61,794 nucleotides of DNA from Yoonia sp. GPGPB17 (lineage in GTDB: Bacteria; Pseudomonadota; Alphaproteobacteria; Rhodobacterales; Rhodobacteraceae), in contig NZ_JATACI010000001.1 in assembly GCF_037892195.1 (NCBI RefSeq), positions 1 to 61,794 on the forward strand, written 5' to 3'. Below, piece by piece: positions 16,598-26,086 of the stretch (positions within the stretch are counted from its first letter, which is position 1; the number at the start of each line of letters is the position of its first letter). Position numbers and translations under genes: made by a program. The notes beneath the pieces are model-generated. The model saw nothing but the letters and a program-made list of their open reading frames with translations, was not told the DNA's origin and ran no database searches.

Positions 16598-17977
16598 TCA
16601 AAAGATCTCCAGATCGCGGTCGACCATCACCGTAACGCGCGCCCCTTGGTCGATATAGATGACGGGTCCGATGGAGAGGTAATCGCCAATCACGCTGTCC
16701 GTGGCATCGGCAAGATCATCGCCTAAGTCTTCGAGCACGTCGGCGGCGGTTTCGTCCTGGACATTTCCGGCGGCGGCGCTTGGTGCGGCGGAGATCAGCG
16801 AAATCAGCGCTGCCGAGCCAAAGCGCTCATCAAACCGTGTATCGACAAAGCCGGTCACGCCGGAGCGACCCAACTCATCACCGCCGAAGGAGCTGATCTG
16901 GATGGTCTGATTGTCGGGCAGGATGATCCTGTCCCAGGCGATGGTGACCCGACGCTGCGCGATTTCGACGCCAGAGCGATAGCGCCCGATGAGGCGGGAG
17001 CCGCGCGGGATCAGGAGGCGGGAGCCGTCGAAGCTGAAGACATCTTCGGAAACGACGGCGCGGGTCTGGCCGGGCAGGGAGCTGTCGAGAGCGGTTTCCA
17101 TGACGGCCTGGATCATCGTTCCCTGAACAATAGTGTTAGACGGATTGGCAATGACTTCCGCTTGCGTAACGGACGTGGGTAGCGCGCCGTTCAGCACGAA
17201 ATTCGTCACTTCGCCGAAGGTACGTTCGGTCAAGGCCGTCTCATTCGCGCCGGAGGTCCCACCAAAGGCGATGGTGGGCGAGGTGATGCGGCGCTCCTGA
17301 AACGCGCGTTCCTCGGCGGCGCGCCGCTCAAGTTCCGCGAGACGTCTTGCTTCCTCATCGCGGCGGAGCCGTTCTTCTTCCCGCGCACGCAACTCGTCTT
17401 CGGTGGGACCGATGGGTGCCGGAAGGGGGCGATTGGCTTCGAGTTGCGCAAGTTCGAGGTCCATGCGGAGTTGCTCCAGCTCGCGATCGCGCGCGGTAAG
17501 CTCATCTCGAAACTGCTGTTGCGCGGCTTCTGACGCTGTTTGCAGCGCCGCGATCTGGGCTGTCAGCGCATCGATGGCTTCGGCGGCAGCCGTGTCTTCT
17601 TCGACCACCGGCTCGGGCGCATTGCGCAATTCTTCGATCTGGGCCTGAAGGGCGGCAAGTTGCGCCAAAAGCTCTGCGTTCGGTTCCATCGGCTCTGTTG
17701 CGACCAGCACCACCTGGGGCTCCGGTGGAGGAAGGGTTTCGATGGCGCCAAACCCGTCGCCTTCGTTCTGGAACACGTCCGGCGTGGCCGTAGGCAGAGT
17801 TTCCTCTTCCTCGGGTTGGGACATGGGATAGAGCAATGCACCGCCCGCGCCGATCACGAGGACGACGACGAATGCGAGAAGAGGTGAGCGCCGTGGGGCA
17901 GGGTGTGAGCTCGCGCCCTTGCCTTGTTCGAGGGCAGCGAGACGTTTCTCGAGGTCCCCGTTTCCGGTGTCGCTCAT
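16598..17977 (-). CDS. virB10: VirB10 channel scaffold protein
   Basis: A 459-residue protein spanning from the inner membrane to the outer-membrane core. I chose ATG 17977 (MSDTGNGDLEKRL), which overlaps the virB9 stop as ATGA. A single membrane helix is at about 32-52 (LLAFVVVLVIGAGGALLYPM), followed by a Pro-rich periplasmic stretch and a long coiled coil rich in Glu, Ala, Leu and Arg (about 100-235). The C-terminal VirB10 domain (LIPRGSRLIGRYRSGVEIAQRRV and IILPDNQTIQISSFG) matches the TraF/VirB10 beta-barrel region. The coiled coil makes it somewhat longer than Ti-plasmid VirB10. Confidence 0.92.
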   Translation of the reverse strand: MSDTGNGDLEKRLAALEQGKGASSHPAPRRSPLLAFVVVLVIGAGGALLYPMSQPEEEETLPTATPDVFQNEGDGFGAIETLPPPEPQVVLVATEPMEPNAELLAQLAALQAQIEELRNAPEPVVEEDTAAAEAIDALTAQIAALQTASEAAQQQFRDELTARDRELEQLRMDLELAQLEANRPLPAPIGPTEDELRAREEERLRRDEEARRLAELERRAAEERAFQERRITSPTIAFGGTSGANETALTERTFGEVTNFVLNGALPTSVTQAEVIANPSNTIVQGTMIQAVMETALDSSLPGQTRAVVSEDVFSFDGSRLLIPRGSRLIGRYRSGVEIAQRRVTIAWDRIILPDNQTIQISSFGGDELGRSGVTGFVDTRFDERFGSAALISLISAAPSAAAGNVQDETAADVLEDLGDDLADATDSVIGDYLSIGPVIYIDQGARVTVMVDRDLEIF

Positions 17978-18771
17978 GATCCCACTCCCGCAGGCGGTGT
18001 GGCCTCGATACAGACCACCTCGTCCCCGATCCGCAGAACCCATTGCCTGTTTACCCCGGAGACCCGGATCACGCCGTCTTCGGTGGCTTGAGTGTTGACC
18101 GTCCGTTCTCGGCCATTGGCGTAACGGAAGATCGCGGGCACCGGCGCGTTCCGCGGGAATTCGAAATACGTAAACGTCCCGTCATTCCAGACGCGGGTTG
18201 GGGTGAACTCGGCGCGCGCGCTGGCTCCGTAATTGTAGTTTGGCGCTTGGGCGGCGATGGCCCGGGTCGGGCGCGCAGCGTCGTCCGGATATCGGAACTG
18301 GACCACGTAAAAGGTTGGGCTGCGGGTCTCCTGGACGTTAAAATAATAACTGCGGCGGTTGGTATAGACCGTGACATTGGTATGGACACCGCGTGCGACG
18401 GGCTTGATCGCGAAGGCCTGGCCGCCAGGCACACCGTCGATCTCGAAGCCCTCCGTGTCGCCGGCGATGATTGAGCGGATGCTTTCTCCCTCGCCGAACT
18501 CGATGGTGGTCACATGGGTCAGCGAGACATTGAGACGATAGACTTGGCCTTCCTGGTAGGTGGCCAGGCGTACGCGGCTGTCATTGGGGCCGCCACGCGG
18601 GATGGCTTCCGCGAAGGCAAGGCCGGGCAACAGGGCAATCAAGAGCATGACAAGTCGAACTGGGAAAAAACATGCGTTTCCGGAATGAGTTGCGTCGCCA
18701 ATACCCTGCCGCGCTGCGCGCTCTCGGGACATTGGCGACAAGATATTTTGAAGTGAATTCCAGAAACGCAT
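17974..18771 (-). CDS. virB9: VirB9 outer-membrane core component
   Basis: A protein of up to 265 residues forming the outer-membrane core complex with VirB7 and VirB10. The mature part has the VirB9/CagX pattern: RVRLATYQEGQVYRLNVSLTHVTTIEFGEGE, a central FYVVQFRYPDD, then the C-terminal domain TRVWNDGTFTYFEFPRNAPVPAIF and RVSGVNRQWVLRIGDEVVCI. A signal sequence LVMLLIALLPGLAFAE is present. The ATG at 18771 overlaps the virB8 stop but gives an unusually long pre-signal tail, so an internal start near that signal is possible. It overlaps virB10 by 4 bases. Confidence 0.88.
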   Translation of the reverse strand: MRFWNSLQNILSPMSRERAARQGIGDATHSGNACFFPVRLVMLLIALLPGLAFAEAIPRGGPNDSRVRLATYQEGQVYRLNVSLTHVTTIEFGEGESIRSIIAGDTEGFEIDGVPGGQAFAIKPVARGVHTNVTVYTNRRSYYFNVQETRSPTFYVVQFRYPDDAARPTRAIAAQAPNYNYGASARAEFTPTRVWNDGTFTYFEFPRNAPVPAIFRYANGRERTVNTQATEDGVIRVSGVNRQWVLRIGDEVVCIEATPPAGVGS

Positions 18772-19424
18772 TAATTCTCCAATCTGTCGGAGCGGATGGA
18801 ATATTCGAGGACCGTGAAGCCGAAGGGGTTGGTCCAGACCTCGTCGATGGAGCGACGGGTCTCGGGGCGGAACTCGAAGAGAAGTGTGGCGGTGAAGAGC
18901 CCGGTCTGGACCCCGTTGATGGATGTCAGGCGCTTGCGCAGGCGAACCGTGGCGCGGTTGGTGCCGATGCGATTGATGCTGTGGATTTCCACATCGAGCC
19001 GGGCATTAGGGCCATAAACTGTCGGCGGGTAGTTCTCGTTGGAGCTGTTCCAGATTTGGCGCAATCCGCTCTCGGCCGCACCGTCCGAGCGACGCAGTAC
19101 GCTGCGGATCCGCAGATCGTTGTCGAGCTGGTTGTAGACCTCTCGATCGGTCACATAGCGGAACACCTCCGCCTCGATGATCGCCTGGTTGGCGGTCACC
19201 GAGGAGGCGCCGACCGAGGCCTCGGGGAGTGCAAAGCCGGTGGCGGGATCATAGGGGACAACGACGGGGGGCGGATCGACATCGAGGATCGCGACAGCTG
19301 CGGCGCTCAGGCATCCTAGAATGCCGAAGACGAGCCCGATGAGCCCAAGGCGCTGCCAGAGCCGTTCACGGCGCAGGGCACCATAGACCAGCTCTTCTTC
19401 GATGATTTCCTGTTCACTCGCCAC
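18771..19424 (-). CDS. virB8: VirB8 inner-membrane assembly factor
   Basis: A 217-residue bitopic protein: a short cytoplasmic N-terminus, one membrane helix at about 26-46 (LGLIGLVFGILGCLSAAAVAIL), then a periplasmic domain with the VirB8 features VPYDPATG, YVTDREVYN and the C-terminal VEIHSINRIGTNRATVRLRKR...TGLFTATLLFEF. VirB8 nucleates the assembly of the channel. It sits between virB5 and virB9, as in canonical virB operons. Confidence 0.9.
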   Translation of the reverse strand: MASEQEIIEEELVYGALRRERLWQRLGLIGLVFGILGCLSAAAVAILDVDPPPVVVPYDPATGFALPEASVGASSVTANQAIIEAEVFRYVTDREVYNQLDNDLRIRSVLRRSDGAAESGLRQIWNSSNENYPPTVYGPNARLDVEIHSINRIGTNRATVRLRKRLTSINGVQTGLFTATLLFEFRPETRRSIDEVWTNPFGFTVLEYSIRSDRLEN

Positions 19425-19439
19425 GCGTCACACCTCAAA

Positions 19440-20252
19440 TCAATCTGCGCGTAACTCGGGCAAGGTGAAATCCATGAACCGCTGCTCTTCGGCGATTATG
19501 GCGGCATCGATCACACCGCCGGTGCCGTCGCCCACGGTCTGCACCGCTTCAAGCTGCCACATGGCGACGAGCGCAATGGCGAGTTCCGCCGTCACGCGAG
19601 TATTGAGGTCGATGCTTTCCTTGAGCTCGTCCATGTCATCGATCAGTCCGACGAGCCGGTCGACGCGTTCGAGCGACTGGCCTGCATCCTCGTAGCTGTT
19701 CTGGGCCGCGGCCGAGACGAGCGCGCCGGTCGTGGCTTGTGTCGCCACACGGTTGGCCCCGGAATTGCCGCTGGTGGCCATCTCGGAGAGCGTGTCATCG
19801 TCAAAGCCGAGATCGGCCAGCACCCGATCCATCTGGGTTTCGATCTCGCCCGCGCCAGAACCGGAGAGGCCAGAGAAGTCCCCCCGCTTGATCGCTTCGA
19901 TGGTGGCGAGGATGTCTCCGAATTCCTGGTCGAGCAGGCCGTTCAACTCGTCTTCCATCTCGGTGCGGATGATTTCTGGAAGCTCTGCGAGGCGGGTGAG
20001 GGCGTCGTAGGTTCGTTGCAGCTCCGCGAGCTGGTCCGTGAGTGTCGCAAGCTGTTCGCGGAGCTGCGTCAGCTGCTCGTTCTGCAAAATCTCGTCTTCG
20101 ATCATTTGCCGGAGCTGCTGGATGTTTTGTGCGATGTTCTGGGTATCGACGACGGGCACGCCTTGCGCCATGACGGGGGTGAGGGTGCTGAAATGCAGAC
20201 CTATCCCAAGCGTCGTGGCCAAGGCCATTCTCATGAGTAGATGTCCCATCAA
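19440..20252 (-). CDS. virB5: VirB5-like pilus/secretion component
   Basis: A 270-residue secreted protein with a signal peptide (about 1-29, ending VMAQG) and a long helical region (QNIQQLRQMIEDEILQNEQLTQLREQLATLTDQLAEL, about 39-80), as in VirB5/TrbJ proteins. The C-terminal part, DMDELKESIDLNTRVTAELA...EEQRFMDFTLPEL, is shared with the C-terminus of the upstream transglycosylase gene. VirB5 proteins sit at the pilus tip. It lies directly upstream of virB8. The family assignment rests on position, signal peptide and coiled coil rather than on a strong motif. Confidence 0.75.
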   Translation of the reverse strand: MMGHLLMRMALATTLGIGLHFSTLTPVMAQGVPVVDTQNIAQNIQQLRQMIEDEILQNEQLTQLREQLATLTDQLAELQRTYDALTRLAELPEIIRTEMEDELNGLLDQEFGDILATIEAIKRGDFSGLSGSGAGEIETQMDRVLADLGFDDDTLSEMATSGNSGANRVATQATTGALVSAAAQNSYEDAGQSLERVDRLVGLIDDMDELKESIDLNTRVTAELAIALVAMWQLEAVQTVGDGTGGVIDAAIIAEEQRFMDFTLPELRAD

Positions 20253-21403
20253 TCAATCTCCCTGATTGTGAATTCCATGAATGCGCCCTCGGCCATACGG
20301 GCGCTGGCCTGGGCCAGCTCTTCGGCGGAGAGAACGCGGGTCCGCGCCGCCTGAAGCCGAATACGCGCGGCGACGAGACGCACGAGTTCGGCGCGCGCAT
20401 AGGTGTTGAGCGCGATGCTCTCCTGAACGTCTTCGGTCTCAGAAATCCGCTGGACGATGTCCGCGATGCGCAGGGCGGCCTGCCGGATCGCGGCAGGCGC
20501 GTTGTTGCCATAGAAGGCCGCACCATGCCCGGTGATCGAGAGGTTGGCATTGGCCAACAGAGCGGGGTCGATCGTGCCGAGCGCTTCGATCCCGCCGATG
20601 CGGCTCAGGTAGAGATTGTAGCGTTCGGGAATGACCTGGACGTAGTGCTGGGTCTCGGCGAAGGGCGGCACACCACCATATTCGAAGACGCGACCGGGTC
20701 CGGCGTTATAAGCCGCGAGGGCGTTGATGATATTGCCGTCGAAGGTGTTGAGCTGGGTCGCGAGATAGCGCGCGCCGCCATGCACCTGCAGATAGGGGCT
20801 GTCATAGTATTCCGGGTTGATGCCGAGATCGCTGGCGGTGCCCGGCATAATCTGGGTAAGGCCGAAGGCGCCGACAGGCGAGCGCGCGCCGATGGTGAAC
20901 CGGCTTTCCTGCCAGATGAGCGCCTGCAGCAGAGCCCGCCATTGAACCGGGGAGAGACCCGCGCGACCTACTCCCGCAAAGCCGCTGGTCTCCTGGGCCA
21001 CGCGGATAATGAGCTGCTCGATATTTTCTGTCGCATCCCCGAACATCTGTGCGCCGCCGGAATTGGGATCAATCTCACCCGTGCCATAGACCGCCTCGAC
21101 GGAACGGTCGGGATCGCCACTGCCACTTTCCAGACCAGAGACCATGGTAAGCAAGCCCTGACCGCCGAAGCTTGTCTGGGCGTCGAGGATACGTTGGAGG
21201 GTTTCGAGTTGCTCCCGTTCGATTTCGGCAATGAGTTCACGCACGGCAAGCTTGTCGGCCTGAAGGGCCAAGTCTGCCTCGCGATCGACGGTCTCGACGA
21301 TATCGCGCGCGGTCAACCCGCTGTCATTGGTCGGCACACCTTGGGACAGGGCGAGACCGGGCAGCAGGCAAAGCGCCAGGATATGGGGCAGCTTAGACCT
21401 CAA
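20249..21403 (-). CDS. Lytic transglycosylase fused to a VirB5-like C-terminal domain
   Basis: About 384 residues with a signal peptide (LRSKLPHILALCLLPGLALSQG). The middle holds a complete SLT lytic-transglycosylase domain: ALIWQESRF with the catalytic Glu, then SPVGAFGLTQIMPGTASDLGI, then [19 protein letters not shown]. After it come about 100 residues ending ESIALNTYARAELVRLVAARI...MEFTIREID, which parallel the end of the neighbouring virB5. TTG 21403 is favoured because AGGAGG sits six bases upstream; GTG 21409 abuts that site. It overlaps the lipoprotein gene. It would cut peptidoglycan for channel or pilus passage, and is a second transglycosylase besides virB1. Confidence 0.8.
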   Translation of the reverse strand: MRSKLPHILALCLLPGLALSQGVPTNDSGLTARDIVETVDREADLALQADKLAVRELIAEIEREQLETLQRILDAQTSFGGQGLLTMVSGLESGSGDPDRSVEAVYGTGEIDPNSGGAQMFGDATENIEQLIIRVAQETSGFAGVGRAGLSPVQWRALLQALIWQESRFTIGARSPVGAFGLTQIMPGTASDLGINPEYYDSPYLQVHGGARYLATQLNTFDGNIINALAAYNAGPGRVFEYGGVPPFAETQHYVQVIPERYNLYLSRIGGIEALGTIDPALLANANLSITGHGAAFYGNNAPAAIRQAALRIADIVQRISETEDVQESIALNTYARAELVRLVAARIRLQAARTRVLSAEELAQASARMAEGAFMEFTIREID

Positions 21404-21560
21404 CGTCACCCTCCTGTGTGCCGAGGGGCGTGAAGGTGCAATCCGGCGCGACGGGGGCTGTCGCGGCCAGGAACGTGAAGCAATTGGCCTGCGGTTCATG
21501 GTACTGCACGCAGGAGGCCAAAGCGCCGAGTGCGGCGAAAAGCATCAGAATGCGTGTCAT
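21393..21560 (-). CDS. virB7: Small VirB7-like lipoprotein
   Basis: A 55-residue protein with a lipoprotein signal (MTRILMLFAALGALASC, lipobox LASC with Cys 17) and two further Cys (QANCFTF, PDCTF). VirB7 proteins are tiny outer-membrane lipoproteins that bind VirB9 by a disulfide, which the spare Cys fit. It overlaps virB4 by 4 bases and the transglycosylase gene by 11. Identification rests on size, lipobox and operon position. Confidence 0.65.
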   Translation of the reverse strand: MTRILMLFAALGALASCVQYHEPQANCFTFLAATAPVAPDCTFTPLGTQEGDVEV

Positions 21561-23947
21561 GAAAGCCTCCAGAAGTCTGAGCGGTCGCGGTAATCGGCGC
21601 CGACGAGGGCCTCGCCTTTCTCCATGCCGCCGAGGATGGTGAGATTGGGCCCGAGGGCGCTGAGATCGGCATCGACAACGATGGAGCCTTGGTCATCGCG
21701 GATAAGCGCGAGGCGGCTGTCGCTGCCGGTGTTGAGAAGAACGTCGAGTTCCTTCTCATAGAGATTCAGCATTGCGTAGTCGGCAGCATGGGCGCGGATA
21801 TTGGGCAGCAAGATCTGCGTTGGCACCGCCTCGACGATGGTCTTGCCCGTCCGGGTGCGTTCAAGTTGGCTCGCATATTGCGTCATCATCACCGCGACGG
21901 TGTTTTGCTTGCGCGCGGTCACCAGCCAGTTCGACAGTCGCTCTGCGAAATACGCGTTGTTGAGTGCCTTCCAGGCTTCGTCGATGATGATGATCGTGGG
22001 TAAGCGGTCCTCGATCTCGCGCTCCACCCGGCGGAAGAGATAGGACAGGACCGCCATTCGCTCTTTCTCGGCCTCACTGTCGAGAATGCCGGTGAGATCG
22101 AACCCGACGACATTGCCTTCGAGCGAGAAGGTGTCTTCCAGCGTCTGTCCAAATATCCAGCCGTAGCGGCCGTCTTCGGTCCACTCAAACAGGCGCTGGT
22201 GCAGATCGCCGCCGTCGTCGGTGGACACAAACAGCGATGCGAAATCCCGCCAGTTCCGCAAGGCTGGGTTTGTGGCTTGCGCGTTCTGGCGCACGACTTC
22301 TTGGATGCGGTTGGTTTGAGCCGGTGCCAGCGGCTTGTCGGCGCGATAGAGCAGGCTGGCGAGCCAGTCCGAGAGCCAGGCCGTGCCGCGTGCATCGGTT
22401 TCTGTCCAGAGCGGGTTGAGGCCTGTAGGTTGGCCGGCTTTCAAAGAAGCGTAGCGCCCGCCATTGGCGCGGACCGCCATCTCCATACCAAGACGGTAGT
22501 CGAAGACGAAGATCCGCGCCCCTGCTCGACGGGCTTGCGTCATAAGGAATGCCGAGAGCACCGACTTGCCCGATCCGGGCCGCCCCATGATCAGCGTATG
22601 CCCGCTGGTTGGTTCTTTGTCGGGGCTGCCTTGCTCGTGATAGGAAAATCGGTAGGCGCTCTGCTCGGGCGTGGGCAGGTAGGTGATGACCTTCCCCCAG
22701 GGTGTTTTCTCGGCAGGTTTGCCGAGCTGCGTCCGATGAAACGCCGCGAAATCCGCGAAGTTGCGATTGGTGATCGCACTGGCGCGCACGCGCTTGGGCT
22801 GGTTGCCGGGATGTTGGCTGAGGTAATGGGCTTTGGCGGCGACCCGCTCGCCGATCATCTTCACGCCTTCGGCGGCGGCGGCGTTGACGATCTCGGCGCT
22901 CAGTGTCTGCAACTCGTCCAGCGTGTCACAAAAGATCGTCACCACCATGTGGTGCTCGCCGAAGCTCTGACGTTTGGCCTCCAGATCGTCGGCGGCGATG
23001 TCGAGCGCCTCCATGAGCGACAGGGCGGCGTCCTGACTAGCCTGCATCTGGCGCTTTTGACGCTTGATGCGGCCCGCCATGAGGTTCGAATTGATCGGCG
23101 TGAAGGAGTGCGTGACGATCATGTCGACCGGCAGGCTCAGCATGTCGAACATGGTGCAGGAGGTGGCCTCGGAATATTCCCCGATGGTGAAACTCTTGCC
23201 GTAGCGATGGCCGACGGCGCCTTCAGAGAGCTCGAAGTGATCCCCCTGAAACGTCACGCGAGTATTGGCGACGTTGAAAGACAGAAAGCCGTAGGTGTTC
23301 GCCGGATAGAGTGGCAATTCCTGGCCGGTGTTGAGCGCCCCGAGAAAGCCTATTAATTCGCCGCTCTTGGCGGGCAGGACGCGCGGGTTCAACTCCGCTA
23401 GGCCAGACAGGAACACGCTCACGGCCTCGCCCAATCGGCGAAGGCGTTTCTCGGTTGCCTCCTTTAGCCGGTCCGGGGCGCTGCGATTGAGGAAGGGCAG
23501 AACGCTCTTGGGAGGCGGGCGGTGAATGACGGTGAGCGTCAGGGTTTTGTCGCGCAACCCGCTGGTTTCGAGTTTGGCGCGCCAGAGCCGGTCTACCTCG
23601 CCCGCAAAGCTGTCCTCGCGCACGGGTTCGAGGTCTGGCGCGATCGCCTTGGAGACCTTATGGACGTAGTAGCTGAACTCAGGTCCCAGCTGCGCGATGA
23701 TCCGGGCAAAAAGCGCCGTCACCTTGTCGAGATAGGCATCATCCGTTGTGTAGCTATTGACCCCGTCGAGCCGAATGCACTGGAAGAGCTCGTTCACCCG
23801 TGTCCGAACGGTGCGGTCATCGACCAGGCTGACATAAGGCAGCATATGCGCGAGGCGGGTTTCGCGGGCATACCAGTCGGGCGTCATCGTGCGGAGATCG
23901 AGCTTTTCGTCCAAGGCTGTATTAGGGCGCATAGCTGTCCCCGCCAT
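21557..23947 (-). CDS. virB4: VirB4 secretion ATPase
   Basis: A 796-residue ATPase, the largest and best conserved VirB protein. The N-terminal half has the VirB4/CagE domain (SYYVHKVSKAI, VHRPPP-like IHRPPPKSVLPF, GLAELNPRVLPAKSGELIGFL). Walker A is LIMGRPGSGKSVLSAFL (about 455-471). Walker B is TIIIIDEAWKALNN and the C-terminal VAVMMTQYASQLERTRTGKTIVEAVPTQILLPN is diagnostic. The start ATG 23947 overlaps virB3 by 26 bases. It powers pilus and channel assembly with VirB11. Confidence 0.94.
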   Translation of the reverse strand: MAGTAMRPNTALDEKLDLRTMTPDWYARETRLAHMLPYVSLVDDRTVRTRVNELFQCIRLDGVNSYTTDDAYLDKVTALFARIIAQLGPEFSYYVHKVSKAIAPDLEPVREDSFAGEVDRLWRAKLETSGLRDKTLTLTVIHRPPPKSVLPFLNRSAPDRLKEATEKRLRRLGEAVSVFLSGLAELNPRVLPAKSGELIGFLGALNTGQELPLYPANTYGFLSFNVANTRVTFQGDHFELSEGAVGHRYGKSFTIGEYSEATSCTMFDMLSLPVDMIVTHSFTPINSNLMAGRIKRQKRQMQASQDAALSLMEALDIAADDLEAKRQSFGEHHMVVTIFCDTLDELQTLSAEIVNAAAAEGVKMIGERVAAKAHYLSQHPGNQPKRVRASAITNRNFADFAAFHRTQLGKPAEKTPWGKVITYLPTPEQSAYRFSYHEQGSPDKEPTSGHTLIMGRPGSGKSVLSAFLMTQARRAGARIFVFDYRLGMEMAVRANGGRYASLKAGQPTGLNPLWTETDARGTAWLSDWLASLLYRADKPLAPAQTNRIQEVVRQNAQATNPALRNWRDFASLFVSTDDGGDLHQRLFEWTEDGRYGWIFGQTLEDTFSLEGNVVGFDLTGILDSEAEKERMAVLSYLFRRVEREIEDRLPTIIIIDEAWKALNNAYFAERLSNWLVTARKQNTVAVMMTQYASQLERTRTGKTIVEAVPTQILLPNIRAHAADYAMLNLYEKELDVLLNTGSDSRLALIRDDQGSIVVDADLSALGPNLTILGGMEKGEALVGADYRDRSDFWRLS

Positions 23948-24167
23948 GGATGGAGCGGTTCCGCGTTGGTGGCGTCTCCTGCAACGCCGTCATCATCACG
24001 TCGATGAAGCGCGGGTCCCAGTCTGCGGCTTTCCAAAGCACGGGATAGAGCAGGGCGGCCACGCCCAGCATTGCAATGTGCTGGACCCAGACGAAGAGCA
24101 GCACCGAACCGAAGAGCCAGACCATCGCATACATGATGGGCAGGCCCAAAAGCTTCGGCGGGCGCAC
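23922..24167 (-). CDS. virB3: VirB3 inner-membrane protein
   Basis: An 81-residue protein beginning MRPPKLLGLPIMYAMVWLF. It has the short VirB3 layout: N-terminal LGLPI...P-rich stretch, two adjacent hydrophobic segments (about 11-26 and 28-45), then a soluble tail with WDPRFIDVMM. It lies between virB2 and virB4 and overlaps virB4, the canonical order. Confidence 0.85.
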   Translation of the reverse strand: MRPPKLLGLPIMYAMVWLFGSVLLFVWVQHIAMLGVAALLYPVLWKAADWDPRFIDVMMTALQETPPTRNRSIHGGDSYAP

Positions 24168-24191
24168 GAGGCCCAGAAAAAGGGCGAGCGC

Positions 24192-24485
24192 TCAGCCACC
24201 GGCAAAGACCGCGGCAACAATGGTGGGAGCGGCAGCAACACCGGCGATGCCGACAAGCACCCAGAGGGCTTGGCGCAGATCGATGATGTTGAAGAACCAG
24301 CTCAGGAAAACGCCGAGGACCGCGAGTGTGGCGATCACCACACCGAGCGGCCCGGTCAGCGCATCGACGATGCCCTGCAACAGGCTCTGGATTGGGGAGA
24401 GATCGATGCTTTGGGCAAGGGCGGGCTCGGCAATGAGCAGGAAGAGAGCGAGCGACGCAATAAACAAGTGAGATATGTGTTTCAT
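24192..24485 (-). CDS. virB2: VirB2 pilin
   Basis: A 97-residue prepilin with a signal peptide ([24 protein letters not shown], cleavage near residue 25) and two hydrophobic helices ([20 protein letters not shown] and [22 protein letters not shown]) separated by a short polar loop, as in VirB2/TrbC pilins. It overlaps virB1 by 4 bases and precedes virB3 by 24. Confidence 0.88.
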   Translation of the reverse strand: MKHISHLFIASLALFLLIAEPALAQSIDLSPIQSLLQGIVDALTGPLGVVIATLAVLGVFLSWFFNIIDLRQALWVLVGIAGVAAAPTIVAAVFAGG

Positions 24486-25171
24486 GAATTTGATCTTTCC
24501 AATCGGGCCACGACGGCCATGACACGGGCTACGTGGTTCTGGGTTTCTCGGTAGGGGGGAATGCCGCCGTACTGGCGCACAGCGTCGGGCCCGGCGTTGT
24601 AGGCCGCGAGCGCGAGGCGCGGATCGCCGAACGTGTCCAGCATCATCGCAAGGTAGCGGGCGGAACCGTCGAGGTTTTGCAGCGGGTCACGCGGGTCGAC
24701 ACCGAGATCGCGCGCCGTCGCGGGCATCAATTGACCAAGGCCAATGGCGCCTGCGCTTGAGATCGCATCCTGCCGGTAGGCGCTCTCGACCTCGATATTG
24801 GCGCGATAGAGGGTCAGCCAATCGCGAACCGAGAGCTCCGTGCGGCGCAGCCCGGGATGCCCGGCGTAGCGTAGCGCGGTGGTCTCGATGGCCGTGAGAA
24901 CTTCGGCGCGGGGCAGGGGCGCAGGCCGCGCTAACGATGCCATCTGAATTTCGTCAGACTCAACATCAGTCTCACCAAGGATTGCCAACTCATCGTCCGC
25001 CGAACCCTGCCCGATGCCGTCATTGTAATTGCGGGCAAAGCTGTCCTGGGAGCGGGACGGGGTAAGAGAGCCATCGCTCTCCATGACCAACACTATTTGC
25101 GCAGCGGAAGGACCCGCCAGTAACCAGCAAAGGAGAAGGCTACTTGCTGCGGCCCTTGTTGGTCGCAGCAA
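24482..25171 (-). CDS. virB1: VirB1-like lytic transglycosylase
   Basis: About 229 residues: a hydrophobic signal ([19 protein letters not shown]), a variable Ser/Asp-rich stretch, then an SLT domain with the catalytic Glu in [37 protein letters not shown] and the [31 protein letters not shown] block. The frame is open far upstream into the preceding gene; I place the start at TTG 25171, inside the end of that gene, because the signal peptide begins there. The true start could differ by a few codons. It locally opens the cell wall for the channel. Confidence 0.8.
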   Translation of the reverse strand: MLRPTRAAASSLLLCWLLAGPSAAQIVLVMESDGSLTPSRSQDSFARNYNDGIGQGSADDELAILGETDVESDEIQMASLARPAPLPRAEVLTAIETTALRYAGHPGLRRTELSVRDWLTLYRANIEVESAYRQDAISSAGAIGLGQLMPATARDLGVDPRDPLQNLDGSARYLAMMLDTFGDPRLALAAYNAGPDAVRQYGGIPPYRETQNHVARVMAVVARLERSNS

Positions 25172-25505
25172 GTTTGTGCGTCGTCCGTTGGCCTTCTTCG
25201 AGCGGCACATCGGCATGAGAGAAGCCGATCCCGATAAGGAAAGAGACCACGCCGGTGATGGTTTTGAACTCGCGGATCTTGATGTCGTTATAGGTCGTCC
25301 GGGTACGGGCCGTGACCAGCAGTTTTTCCACGCCCTCGTCGGACACGACACGCATAATCCAGACGCCGTAATAGCTCGGGCCCTTCTTGTATGCCGACTC
25401 CTGGCACAGGATTTCAGCGCTGTAGCCACTTTCCACGAGTTCGCGGAAACGTGCTTCCGTAACCACATTTGGTGCTTCGATGTCCCAGTTCATGGCCCGG
25501 CTCAC
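25140..25505 (-). CDS. Uncharacterised first gene of the virB operon
   Basis: A 121-residue soluble protein ([24 protein letters not shown]...) with no signal peptide. It has a compact alpha/beta look ([46 protein letters not shown]) and a basic tail. I recognise no family. An alternative start is the Met at 25493. It heads the leftward virB operon and overlaps virB1, so it is probably a transfer-related regulator or accessory protein; that is inference from position only. Confidence 0.65.
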   Translation of the reverse strand: MSRAMNWDIEAPNVVTEARFRELVESGYSAEILCQESAYKKGPSYYGVWIMRVVSDEGVEKLLVTARTRTTYNDIKIREFKTITGVVSFLIGIGFSHADVPLEEGQRTTHKLAATNKGRSK

Positions 25506-26086
25506 GCTTTCTCAATGGGCGCAACAACGGGCAATTCGATTTGAAGCCCAAAGCTACGATAATATATAAATGTCCGCAAGATATATTTAAACATGTGCGG
25601 CTACACTGTGGTCACACATCCAATAGGCACGAGCAGTAGGAATTTTCAAGTTTTTGTAGGGTTCGTGAACCTCTGGTTGTGACGTTCGTTTCGGCTTCGA
25701 TCCCCTCTTCAAAAGAGCGAAAGAGTATTTGCTTTGTATTTGAACAGAACGGGTAGAAACTTTGTAGGAAACGGAGATGCTTCTTATTGGAGGCTTCCTT
25801 GTACACCCGAAAGAAATCGCGCTTCCTCAACATTCATTATGTGGACTGTTTTGGCTGGGCTAACCAACTGCTTCGTCGGAAGATCTAGTTTCCAAATTGG
25901 GCCAGTCAAAGAAGCAATTTGACACGTGACAAAGAGAAACAAAAAATCAGGAACTGAGAAGCTTCGCGCAGCCGAATAGGAGGCACGGACTACTCAAGCC
26001 GATTTTCTAAACATTTAGGTGTCATCAATCGTTTCTTGCTGGGTTTGAGCATCGTGAGGGATCCGGACATTGCCAGCTTAGTTGAG
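25506..26086. other. Intergenic stretch upstream of the virB operon
   Basis: AT-rich compared with the flanking genes. The segment at about 25555-25595 (minus strand TTGCGGACATTTATATATTATC) is the likely virB promoter area. The open frames in the remainder have no recognisable family, start signal or neighbours that would support them. Confidence 0.4.

Noticed and set aside
20525..23356. Long plus-strand open frames opposite virB1-like/virB5-like and virB4 genes
   Set aside because: They mirror GC-rich coding sequence on the other strand and contain no recognisable domains or start signals.
25612..25833. 73-codon minus-strand frame upstream of the virB operon
   Set aside because: Lys/Phe-rich translation of AT-rich DNA without start signal or family.
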